Below are positions 21,305 through 31,900 of a DNA stretch of 64,000 bases, piece by piece. Position numbers and translations under genes: made by a program. The notes beneath the pieces are model-generated. The model saw only the letters and a program-made list of their open reading frames with translations, did no database searches and was not told the origin of the DNA. This stretch comes from Molanna angustata. Lineage: Eukaryota; Arthropoda; Insecta; Trichoptera; Molannidae. Where the stretch lies: contig OY754981.1 in the NCBI GenBank assembly GCA_963576475.1, forward strand, positions 32,712,132 to 32,776,131. Direction: 5' to 3'. The first letter of the stretch is position 1; every line of letters begins with the position of its first letter.

Positions 21305-23013
21305 TGTTGCGTTCGAATAATTTGAATTAATTCTTACGCAATAATACCTACTTATAAAATGTTCGCAGTGGGTTTTTATTTTTTTCTTAGGGCCAAGATA
21401 ATAATTTACTGCTCACATTGTGTCGAAATAATTCTTTCAAAACTATAGAATGCATTTCATTTATATTTTAAAATGTCCAACTGAATAGATCTCCTGATTT
21501 ATTGCATTTCTATAGTCATGTAACAACTGCAAATCCATTAAGCATCATTCTTTCTAAAGATATAGCCAACATGTGCATCCTTCTTTGTCTTAAAATGCAA
21601 CAAAAGAACCTAATATTTGAAACGGAAGACAGCCAATTCACATTTTTTTACAAGTCTCCAAAACGTCTAGTAATAAGATATATTGCCCGGTCGAGGCTGA
21701 CTTTCTAAACACATGTTGGGTTGGTCTACGCCAGGGTATTTCATACTTAACACGCCCCAACCAAGATTGTAATTGGTTGTTATCTCGAGGACAATAAAGG
21801 ACAAACAATGGTGTCCTTAGGACAGCCTACTCGTAGTGACCAATGATCGAGGATCTGACCACCTCCTACAAAATTCGATAGGAAGACGTTTCGAGAGTTG
21901 AAGACAGTCAGTCAACAGTCGTGAGTCAACTGGAGTCCACCATTGGAGTGGGTAAACTGGAGTCCACCAGTGGAGTCAGTCCACAGACAGTTCAATAGTT
22001 CTCATCACCTTTGTTAAAAAAAAAAAATTAAATTCAGTTTGTGTAGCAAGTGACGGACGGGCATCTGTGCCTCGGCAGATGTCTCCTACCTGCCTAAGTT
22101 AAAAGTATTAAAGACAATTTAAATATACAGCGCACACTATCAGTGTTATTTTTTTTCGTCTTAATTTTCTTACATTGTTTTAAAAAGTAGACACCATAAT
22201 TACGACGCGTCGCGACGTCAACATTCACACCACGGGCAGAGCAATCGAGCAACACAACCGGCGATACCTACTTTCGGATCCCTAGCGCGCCTCTACCTTG
22301 CATAGGTATATTTCACGGCCGCTAGACTCCTCATCCAGAGCCCAGCGACTCCTGCCTTAGAGTCCAGCGCTCCACTGAGACAACTGAATGTCTCTGGACG
22401 TCCCGGCGAAGCTTACAGCGACTGCCTCCTCGCCAGTCCAGCTTCACGGAGCCCCTGCTCCAATCCGACGTCCTCCACGATGTCAGCAACCCCTGCCTGC
22501 GAGTCTGCTGCATCCACGACGAGCCAAAGCCGCTCGTATCTCATCGCCTCACCACAACACGAGCCAAAGCCGCTCGTCTCTCGCCTCAACATCCTGCCAC
22601 GCGAGCCAAAGCCGCTTGCACCATCTGCCAAGCCGACGTCGCTCGACCAGCGCCTCATCTCAGCACCAAACAAAATCACTCGCCTTAACACGCACCCACT
22701 ACACAAAGCACCGACGTCTCAATATTTTTACTGCTTTCATTTTTTTTTTGTACTTAGTTTTAAGGTTACTAACCCAGTTGCATAATTTTTTTTACAATAT
22801 ACATGACCCCTGGTCATATTTAAAATAACCTATTATGTGTTTTATTCCTCCACAACTCTCACCAACAATTACTAACTGTATTGTGTAAAACAACTTAATA
22901 CCCTCCTACGATTATTATTATTCTTTTCTCTCTTAAATATTTTTTTCTTCTTAAATAATTAAAATTAAACTATATTATAATTTTTTTTTTAAATTACTTA
23001 AGGGGGTGTATTA
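21305..23013 (+). repeat. LARD copy A, left LTR
   Basis: The AT-rich first part contains gaggacaataaaggac (a possible AATAAA poly(A) signal near 21790). A GC-rich block at ~22200-22710 holds three imperfect copies of cgagccaaagccgct. ATG-started frames run through this block (22388-22828, 22480-22785) but look like by-products of composition. The LTR ends two bases before the primer-binding site. Confidence 0.9.
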
Positions 23014-23015
23014 AA

Positions 23016-23037
23016 TGGCCCCAATCAACGTGGGGCC
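23016..23037 (+). promoter_or_regulatory. Damaged primer-binding site, LARD copy A
   Basis: Reads tggccccaatcaacgtgggg; copy B has tggcgcccaacgtggggc at the same place. Copy A therefore has a base change and about three extra bases within the tRNA-Lys-complementary site. The damage probably arose after insertion. Confidence 0.75.
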
Positions 23038-24700
23038 TTGGCTGATTTGTTTATCAGCGGACGCACGCCCTGAGATGTCAATTACCTACTCAATATCCTG
23101 TTTTACACAATACCTACTCATATATCAGATTAATTGTTGGTCGAGGTGGAGGAATGAAAATTGTCTATTTAAATGTGTAAATTGTTGAGGTATTCGGTTT
23201 AATTTTTATCGGTTTTCTTATTCTTATTATTTTGAACACGATTCTATTTGACCTGCGGTAATTATCGGTATTACATAGTGTTGCATTTTTATTGTAATCG
23301 GATTTAAATTAACGTGCTTTTTTTTATCGGGGTGATCTATCTAAAATTGTATTTATCATTATTCTAGTATTTCACTTGCTTTATTTATCGGGATGCTAAA
23401 TTTTAATTAATATTATCGTGATGTTATATTACCTACTTTCTTTATTAGCCGATATTCTCTGTAACTACTCGAAATTATATTCTCATCGATTTTGTTTACT
23501 CTTGCCTTTTTTCACAAATGTAGACGCATTGAAAAATCTCGATACGAATTGAATAGAGAAACCTCTTCAAATATCGTAGAAATGATATTAGATAATTTTT
23601 ATGCAAAAAATTTTTAAGCTTGTGTTTCCCTTAAACACAGGTTGTAGGGTCCCGAGGGATCTTTACGATATAGTTTTCTGTAAATAAACATGTAAATATT
23701 AGTTTTAAGTGTAATAATAAGTTAGGCTTTAATCATAATTAATTTTAAGTGTTTTAGGATCTAGGAAAATTAGAAAAAAATATTATTACGAATTGAATTA
23801 TCTTAACATCATTTCTGAACCAAATATTCGCGTAAAACTCTAAACTACCAAATATGTATTCGCAAACTTCAAACGACTTCATGCATATCTTTGCCAACGC
23901 CGCCAACGGCACGCGACATCGCAATAGGTAATTGCAATTACCTACGTACAGCGAGAGTAAACTATACCTACATATGAAAGATGCGAAATTAATCCTGGAT
24001 TTTACTTACGATTATTATTTTAATTTTGATATAGAACTTTGTACATTTTAATTTTAAAATCGCTTGTCGAGAATAATGGGCACTTGTTTCCGCAATATTG
24101 AGGGAATAAAGCTCATTGTTGAGTATATGCTGTCGCATATTGCCTTTCTGGTACGTTACGGTAAATTGGTGGACACTTGGACTAGTGTCTCCTGTTCAAA
24201 TCTCGGGTAAGATAGTGTAGATGGATGTCGCACGTTCCGAAATATGACATTTTGGGTCTTTCTCTAGAGGCGAATCACCACACGTCGATACAATGAGCTT
24301 TCTTATATATTTAATCATGCGGTTCAAGCAAAACATATCGTAATATTCTATATAAATAATGTTACCAACCCTTTTCTCTTTATAATAACATCACGATTAT
24401 ACATAGCTAACTATTCGTAAGATCGTACCGAATACCTCACAAGATATGTATAGTGTTTCATATTTTGTTAATTTTAGATTATAAGTTAGATTTAATTGGC
24501 AATCCTAAACAGATTGCCTGGCGCCCAGCAATCAAATCATTCTTAATCAACAATCAAATCATTCTTAATATAATCAAATCATGCTTAATCTCATCTACAT
24601 GCACATCATCTCATTTGAAAAATATTTTCATGGTATCACAATAGTGTTCATATTCATTTTTTTGAAGAGTAATTATTTCGACAACCACAGTGGGGGAGTT
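23038..24700 (+). other. Non-coding interior of LARD copy A
   Basis: AT-rich, no ORF above about 63 codons. Near 24170-24212 is a tRNA-like phrase (ggtggacacttggactagtg, then ctgttcaaatctcggg with a B-box-like core). A short tandem phrase, caatcaaatcattcttaat, sits near 24530-24585. The interior is conserved with copy B (42217-43895). Confidence 0.7.
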
Positions 24701-26410
24701 TGTTGCGTTCGAATAATTTGAATTAATTCTTACGCAATAATACCTACTTATAAAATGTTCGCAGTGGGTTTTTATTTTTTTCTTAGGGCCAAGATAATAA
24801 TTTACTGCTCACATTGTGTCGAAATAATTCTTTCAAAACTATAGAATGCATTTCATTTATATTTTAAAATGTCCAACTGAATAGATCTCCTGATTTATTG
24901 CATTTCTATAGTCATGTAACAACTGCAAATCCATTAAGCATCATTCTTTCTAAAGATATAGCCAACATGTGCATCCTTCTTTGTCTTAAAATGCAACAAA
25001 AGAACCTAATATTTGAAACGGAAGACAGCCAATTCACATTTTTTTACAAGTCTCCAAAACGTCTAGTAATAAGATATATTGCCCGGTCGAGGCTGACTTT
25101 CTAAACACATGTTGGGTTGGTCTACGCCAGGGTATTTCATACTTAACACGCCCCAACCAAGATTGTAATTGGTTGTTATCTCGAGGACAATAAAGGACAA
25201 ACAATGGTGTCCTTAGGACAGCCTACTCGTAGTGACCAATGATCGAGGATCTGACCACCTCCTACAAAATTCGATAGGAAGACGTTTCGAGAGTTGAAGA
25301 CAGTCAGTCAACAGTCGTGAGTCAACTGGAGTCCACCATTGGAGTGGGTAAACTGGAGTCCACCAGTGGAGTCAGTCCACAGACAGTTCAATAGTTCTCA
25401 TCACCTTTGTTCAAAAAAAAAAAATTAAATTCAGTTTGTGTAGCAAGTGACGGACGGGCATCTGTGCCTCGGCAGATGTCTCCTACCTGCCTAAGTTAAA
25501 AGTATTAAAGACAATTTAAATATACAGCGCACACTATCAGTGTTATTTTTTTTCGTCTTAATTTTCTTACATTGTTTTAAAAAGTAGACACCATAATTAC
25601 GACGCGTCGCGACGTCAACATTCACACCACGGGCAGAGCAATCGAGCAACACAACCGGCGATACCTACTTTCGGATCCCTAGCGCGCCTCTACCTTGCAT
25701 AGGTATATTTCACGGCCGCTAGACTCCTCATCCAGAGCCCAGCGACTCCTGCCTTAGAGTCCAGCGCTCCACTGAGACAACTGAATGTCTCTGGACGTCC
25801 CGGCGAAGCTTACAGCGACTGCCTCCTCGCCAGTCCAGCTTCACGGAGCCCCTGCTCCAATCCGACGTCCTCCACGATGTCAGCAACCCCTGCCTGCGAG
25901 TCTGCTGCATCCACGACGAGCCAAAGCCGCTCGTATCTCATCGCCTCACCACAACACGAGCCAAAGCCGCTCGTCTCTCGCCTCAACATCCTGCCACGCG
26001 AGCCAAAGCCGCTTGCACCATCTGCCAAGCCGACGTCGCTCGACCAGCGCCTCATCTCAGCACCAAACAAAATCACTCGCCTTAACACGCACCCACTACA
26101 CAAAGCACCGACGTCTCAATATTTTTACTGCTTTCATTTTTTTTTTGTACTTAGTTTTAAGGTTACTAACCCAGTTGCATAATTTTTTTTACAATATACA
26201 TGACCCCTGGTCATATTTAAAATAACCTATTATGTGTTTTATTCCTCCACAACTCTCACCAACAATTACTAACTGTATTGTGTAAAACAACTTAATACCC
26301 TCCTACGATTATTATTATTCTTTTCTCTCTTAAATATTTTTTTCTTCTTAAATAATTAAAATTAAACTATATTATAATTTTTTTTTTAAATTACTAAAGG
26401 GGGTGTATTA
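24701..26410 (+). repeat. LARD copy A, right LTR
   Basis: 1710 bp, very close to the left LTR. Directly followed by the agta duplicate and the resumed satellite monomer agtataacacattaagttc. Confidence 0.9.
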
Positions 26411-26528
26411 AGTATAACACATTAAGTTCAGCAATACATTATATCAGTTAAGAAACATCAATAAAGACAAAATACAAAAACAAAATAAAACAAAATAAAA
26501 ACCCAAACATAACGATTACTATGATAAG

Positions 26529-26931
26529 TCATGAGTTAAGAGAAAGAAAATGTACTATTTTTGATTTGAAAGTAGAAAAATCGTCGGCAAAAACATCGGA
26601 GTGACTCCCCACAATGTTACCAAGTCTATGAAGCCTTGGTATTGGGGAGTGGTAGACATAATTATTCATAGAATGGCTCTCACGAAACATAACACACTGT
26701 CTAGTGGTTTTAGCCGTAACATTTAAGTTTATGAGTTTAAGGAGTTCGGGACAGTCTATAGCATGGTTTAATATTTTGTGCAAGAAGGAAAGATCAAAAA
26801 CCTTTCTTCTAACGTCAAGATTTAAAAGTTTAAATTCTAGCATTTGATCTGTGTAATTGATGTGTTCTATTGGAATCCCCTTTTTATAATTTAAAAATCG
26901 CAAAAATTATCTCTGGACCCTTTCAATATGA
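26529..26931 (-). pseudogene. LINE RT C-terminal domain (host of the satellite)
   Basis: The minus-strand frame ends with a stop at 26529. Residues match the C-terminal domain of jockey/CR1-like LINEs: DVRRKVFDLSFLHKILNHAI, DCPELLKLINLNV, TRQCVMFRESHSMNNYVYHS, then PIPRLHRLGNIVG. The 5' side is lost; homology fades at ~26930. The stop is followed by a ~60-nt A-rich spacer and then the first satellite monomer, so the array is in this LINE's 3' UTR. The relative at 49375-49590 shares YYIHSPILRLHRL. Confidence 0.85.
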
Positions 26932-27023
26932 TTTATGTGGACCAGATTACAGAATTATATTCCAATAATGGTCTGACTAGAGAAACAAATAGTAACCTGT
27001 ATGATTCAGTTTTATTAAGATTA

Positions 27024-27170
27024 GCTGCCAGTCTCGTGATGAAGCCAGTCTCGTGATGAAGCCCAAGTCAGCTGCCAGTCTCTGATCAGCTGCCAGTCTC
27101 TGATCAGCTGCCAGTCTCTGATCAGCTGCCAGTCTCGTGATCAGCTGCCAGCCTCGTGATGAAACCCATT
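27024..27170. repeat. 18-bp minisatellite (agctgccagtctctgatc)
   Basis: About seven imperfect copies of gctgccagtctctgatca, mixed with a variant gccagtctcgtgatgaa at both ends. Some units contain tgatca, which is palindromic. Confidence 0.85.
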
Positions 27171-27572
27171 AAAAAAATAAATAAAATTAATCAATAAAAA
27201 GGTAAAAAAATCAACATTTCATATTGCTCAGCAATGAGGTATTTTAGGTGGGACGAGGCTGGTTTTTAGAGATATACGTATTAGTCGTGATTCCTTTTAA
27301 AATATAATACAAACTTGCATACCTGTCACTGGTTACATAACATTGAGCCGTGGCATAGTAATATGAGATTCGGATCTCAGTAATTATTTTTATAATATCT
27401 TGATTATCTGGGCTGAAATCACCGGATATTTCTATTCAATTAGCGCACTCGCCATTTTTTATTTTTTAAATTGTCAATACTGACGGTGTTTAATGTGTAA
27501 AACTCCATTATACTAGATATTTTTTAATAAAAAAAAATTTGGTTCAACATGCATATTTTCCTTATAATAGTC
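27171..27572. other. AT-rich spacer, nothing recognised
   Basis: No coding frame, known element end or repeat was recognised. Confidence 0.5.
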
Positions 27573-27812
27573 GGCCCTCGTGGCTCAGTTGGTTGGATAT
27601 CTGACTGCTGATCCAAGGGTCCCGGGTTCGATTCCCGGTGGAGACACAGTTTTTAAAATTGTGTTTTCAGTCTGGATCTGTGAGACGATTAATATCGTAA
27701 GTCTCCAGAATGTGGCAACTTGTTATTGGGTGCGTGTTAAATAATTATTTGACATAGTACCTGTTAGTTGCCCGAGAAGCTATATAAAATAAAATAAATA
27801 AAAATAAATTAA
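27573..27812 (+). mobile_element. tRNA-derived SINE (family 2), plus-strand copy
   Basis: The head is tRNA-like: A box tggctcagttgg, an arm around gactgctgatcc, and a perfect B box gggttcgattccc. A unique body follows (gtctggatctgtgagacgat, ccagaatgtggcaacttgtt, cctgttagttgcccgagaag) and an aaataaaataaataaa tail. A second copy is inverted at 32850-33078. It is not a functional tRNA gene: the acceptor stem does not close and transcription would continue into the body. Confidence 0.85.
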
Positions 27813-27820
27813 TTAATAAT

Positions 27821-27877
27821 AGGACGACCGTTTCGGCTGACTAGGCCCTTATCATCTGGTCTAGTTGATAAGGGCCT
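27821..27877 (-). ncRNA. Hammerhead-like ribozyme remnant
   Basis: On the minus strand: cagatga (27852-27858), a stem II of GGC/GCC around ctagtca, gaaac (27830-27834), loop ggtc, then gtc (27823-27825). This is the order CUGAUGA, stem II, GAAA, stem III, cleavage triplet of a type I hammerhead. U4 of the core is changed to A, three bases are inserted before stem II, and helix I is not evident, so it is probably inactive. It overlaps a perfect 12-bp-arm inverted repeat (27843-27854/27866-27877). Confidence 0.4.
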
Positions 27878-28635
27878 AAAACACCTAGCACTCGCCATTG
27901 TCACCATCCGCCACAGGCCGTCTTAAAATACTAATAAGCTGAAAAATTCATTTTAACAACAAAATAAAAAGAATATCGTCTGCTTACTGGAAGAAGTCAC
28001 TAACTGCGACAAAAATGTTTTCGAGATAATGGCTGTCAAAGTTTTTTTGGCAATATTAACTCTCATAACTCCTTTAATTGTTTATAGATTCTCATGATTT
28101 TTTCAACATATATAAAAAGTCATCTAATCTAACTATATATAATGTTCAAATTTGACAAAAATTCATTGGGAAAGAAAAAAACACAAATTTGCATATAATG
28201 AGATTTTCCTGACGGCTCATCTGCCATACTGTGTGAGACTGTAAGTAATATTTCTATATAAATCGTAGGTTACCTCATATCGTGGGATATGCCGTGATGG
28301 TATGAATGTATGATGGTTTCTCAAATATGTAAACAATGGGTTTCTAAAAAATAAAAATATTTTCGACTATTCTCTATTGAATGTTCGTCACACATTTTTA
28401 AAATTCAGCATGAATTTCCCTTAAGTCATATTAAAAATATCCTTTTTTTAAAAATTACTCCATATGTCGTACATAAATAAATTAATATTAATTAGTATAA
28501 AATAATATTATATTCTCAAATCACTGTTAAGCAATTATGTATCTAATGTAATAAATGCTACGCCCTTCCTCCGCTGAAAACGAGATTTACTCTTTCAGTG
28601 GAGTAATACGTATAATATAAATGCATTAATTATAA
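27878..28635. other. AT-rich spacer
   Basis: No gene was seen. Around 28275-28320 is gatatgccgtgatggtatgaatgta, the phrase found at many lepidopteran-type LINE 3' ends in this window (compare 35705, 62200, 63825). Confidence 0.5.
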
Positions 28636-28648
28636 GAAATATTATATA

Positions 28649-28876
28649 TTTTTTAACAGATTTTAAATTATCTCAATAGAGACGAAGTTGGAATATTTAC
28701 TGTAGAAGAACCGGAAAAAACAAGGCACCGTAGGTGCCTTGATTTCCCGGTTCTGCTACTGTAAATATTCCAATTTCGTATCTATTGAGATAGTTAAAAA
28801 TCTGTTAAAAAATATATTTGACTCCCGACAGGGAAAAAAATCCAATGTTTGCGCATATGCAATAATAAAAATATTC
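28649..28876. mobile_element. MITE family M fold-back copy, 13-bp flanking repeats
   Basis: Two ~80-bp arms of family M meet head to head at ~28736 (caaggcaccgtaggtgcctt), each running through ggttct, atattcca, ctcaatag and tctgttaaaa. The right arm continues to the family terminus (ctcccgacaggg, gcgcatatgcaataataaaa); the left arm lacks that outer part. The whole is flanked by gaaatattatata at 28636-28648 and 28877-28889. Confidence 0.75.
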
Positions 28877-28904
28877 GAAATATTATATACCTTAGAACCA
28901 ATAT

Positions 28905-31900
28905 ATTATTATTACTATATGTAGATTGATCTCGGTTATGATCCGGTAATTTCCTTCACAACGGAGCGTACTCAAGTTGTGAGGCTATGTGTTTGTGTGT
29001 CTGTGTGGTTGTGTGTAGTTGTTTAAAGTGGTACCTGTAGAAATTTTCTGACTATTGTGCATGTGTTGATAATTGTAGTTTTTTGTATGTTGGTGATTAC
29101 GTATGGGGGTAACTTTAGTATGTCTATATTTTTTTGGAGAGTTTTTGGTATGATGCCTGTAGACGATAATATTATTGGGACTATTGTTACTTTTTCTTGT
29201 TTCCACTGTGATTTTATCTGTTCTGCTAAAGGTATGTATTTATCTATTTTTTCTAAATGTTTCTTTTGTAGATTTGCTGTATTTGGTATCGATATTTCTA
29301 TTAGATATGTGTGTTTATGTATTTTGTCGATTAATGTAATGTCTGGTCGGTTATGTAGGTTTGTTCTGTCTGTGATTATGTCTCTATTCCAGTATAGTTT
29401 GTAGTTATCATTTTCTGTTACAGCTGGGGGTGTGTATTGATACCACTTGGGGTGTGTTTCGATAAGTTTATGTTTGTGGGCTAGTTCCAAATATATGTGT
29501 TTGCAGATGTTATCGTGTCTTATTGTATATTCCGTCGGTGCAAGAGTTGAGCAGCCACCTGTTATGTGTTCTATTGTTTCTTTTTGTAATTTGCACTTTC
29601 TGCATGTGTCGTTTGTTATTGTATTGTCTTTTATAATATGTTTCGTGTAGTTTTTTGTTTTTATTATTTTGTCCTGAATAGCTATGATAAATCCTTCTGT
29701 TTCTGCGTAGAGGTCTGAGTGTTTGAGCCAATTATTACTAAGGGCTTTATCAATATGTTGTTGTTGTAGATGACTTGGGTGTATTCCATGTAATGTTTTA
29801 TTTTTCCATGTTTCAATTTTTGCGTCATGTGTTGTTATTTCTAGATTGCGTTCGTTGTCGTCAAGTGTAAGTGGTGAGTATTTGTGATCTATGTTTATTA
29901 TTTCGTTATGTATTGGGCTATTTCGTTTTGTGTAGAAGTATTGCCTTAAGTTATTTATTTGTGTATGGTGTAGATTTTTTATGTCTATGTGTCCTCTTCC
30001 TCCTTCCTCTCTTGGCAGTGTGAACCTTTCTATTGCTGAATGTTCGTGGTGAATTCTATGTTTTGATGATGTTGTTCTGAGTTTAATGTTGAGATCGTCG
30101 AGTTCCGTATTGGTCCATTTAATTATTCCAAATGTATATGTTAGTACTGGTATTGCGTATGTGTTTATTGCTTAAGTCATATTTTTTCCATTTAGTTGTG
30201 TTTTGAGGAGGATATTTAGTCTTTTAATGTATTCGTTTTTGGTGGTTTCTTTTATCTTTTTATCTTTTATGCTTGGGTTCTGGAGAATTCCCAAGTATTT
30301 ATAAAATTCATCTTCGTCCATTGCGCGTATTATTTCATTCGTATCCTTCAAGGTGCTTCCCGTGTGTTCCTTGGGTTTACCTCTTACTATTGAGCATGTG
30401 TTGCATTTATCAATACCGAATTTCATTTTTATGTCATTACTAAAGCGTTCAGTTTTATAAATTAGTTGTTTTATTTCGTCATTATTTTTGCCATATAGTT
30501 TTAAATCGTCCATGTATAAAAGGTGGTTGATTTTTATAGGATTGGTATTTAAGTTGTGTGTTGTGATTTTGTAGCCAAGTTTGCTTTTGTTAAGCATCTT
30601 GGAGAGTGGGTTGAGGGAGATACAGAACCATAGTGCGCTTAGGGAGTCACCTTGAAAGATTCCGGTTTTAATGTTTATTTGTTTTGATTTTATCATTTTG
30701 TTGTTTAGTTTTAGGTATATTGTCGTGTTCCAGGTGTTCATTATTTGTTTTAAAAATTCTACAAGTTTTATGTCAATTTTGTATATTTCTAGAACTTTTA
30801 CTAACCATGAGTGGGGGACACTATCAAAGGCTTTTTGGTAATCTATGTATGCACAGTACATGTTCCTTTTCTTCTTTATCGCCTGATTTGTTATTGTCCG
30901 GTCGATGATGATTTGTTCTTTGCATCCTCTGCTTTGCTTTCTGCATCCTTTTTGTTCTTCTGTTAATATGTTATTTTGTGTTAGGAAAAGATCTATTTTT
31001 GTAGTTATAATTGAGGTAAGAATTTTGTATATTGTGGGTAGACATGTGATTGGACGATATTTAGATGGATTTTTTGTGTCTCTTGATTTAGGTTTGAGAT
31101 ATGTGATACCTTTAGTGAAAAAAGATGGGAGGTTTTGGTTTTCCGTTACGCATTTGTGTAATAGTTCGGAGAATTTTTCGTGTGTTACAGGGAGATATTT
31201 GTACCAGTAATTTTAGATATTATCTATGCCTGGTGTCTTCCAGTTGTGTGTCTTCTTTATAGCAGTTTTGAAGTCAGTTATATTTATTTGTATTGTGGCC
31301 ATGTTTTGAAATTGGTTATTGTCATTTTCTTCCTCTGTTATCCATGTGGCATTTTCATTGTGTTTTTTGTTTTCAGACCAAATGTTCTCCCAGTATGATT
31401 CAATTTCATTTAATTTAGGTGCGTCTGTAATTTCTATATTGTTGTTTTTTAGGTTGTTGTAGAAGCTTTTTTGGCTTGTTTGAAAATTAAGATTGTGTGT
31501 TTTCCTGTCATAGCATTTTTTGTAGCGTTTTAATCTATGCGATTGTGCTGATAACTTTTGTGTTAGCGTATCAAGGAGTATAGTTAGGTTGTGTTCATTG
31601 TATTTGTCTTTAATCGTTTCAATTTCCCGTATTTTTCTTGGATTTTTTAGATTATCTTTAATTTTTTGTGTTACTTTGCCTATTTCATTTCTTAATGAGT
31701 TGATTTTGATTTGTATTCTGTGTTGCCATGCTGGTATAGTGCTTCTGTGTGTTCTATGGGAGTTTTCTGTTTTATTGTTTATATTTTGTTTGTTTAGTGT
31801 AATAATGGTGTATGCACTACAGTAAACTAATAGATGTAATATTTCGAGTGTTGTTTCAGTGTTAATCATGTTATGTAGAATTGTGTTGATAATATTGATC

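Larger units (their letters stand above)
21305..26410 (+). mobile_element. LARD-like non-coding LTR element, copy A
   Basis: 5106 bp: 1709-bp LTR (21305-23013), 1687-bp interior, 1710-bp LTR (24701-26410). It begins tgttgcgttcg and ends gggggtgtatta, flanked by a 4-bp duplication (agta, 21301-21304 and 26411-26414) of satellite sequence. A purine tract, agtgggggag, precedes the second LTR. The interior has no long ORF and no trace of gag or pol, so it needs enzymes from elsewhere. Long LTRs plus a non-coding interior fit LARD-type elements. LTRs are nearly identical by eye (for example ttacttaagg versus ttactaaagg at the ends). Confidence 0.9.
10046..26931 (-). mobile_element. LINE 3' region with satellite-expanded 3' UTR, twice invaded
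   Basis: A single minus-strand LINE copy explains both flanks of the large array. Its RT C-terminus is at 26529-26931. The 3' UTR starts at 26528, enters the first array monomer at ~26470, and ends at ~10046-10110 with a short hairpin (ggctttcaagcc) and an AT-rich tail (ataaaataaaataaataaaa on the minus strand). A relative at 49137-49595 has the same coding end and the same hairpin-plus-tail 3' end but no array. The two LTR elements at 11792-18418 and 21305-26410 are later insertions, since each is flanked by duplicated array sequence. The clade looks like CR1/jockey; upstream coding sequence is absent. Confidence 0.7.

Noticed and set aside
22388..22828. ATG-started 146-codon frame in the LARD LTR (also in the other three LTRs)
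   Set aside because: Lies in a GC-rich block with overlapping frames on both strands. The peptide is a low-complexity Ser/Pro/Arg mix. Conservation among four LTRs of young copies says nothing about selection.
27573..27646. Functional tRNA gene
   Set aside because: A and B boxes are good, but the acceptor stem does not pair and a SINE body follows. A second copy with the same body at 32850-33078 shows it is a SINE.
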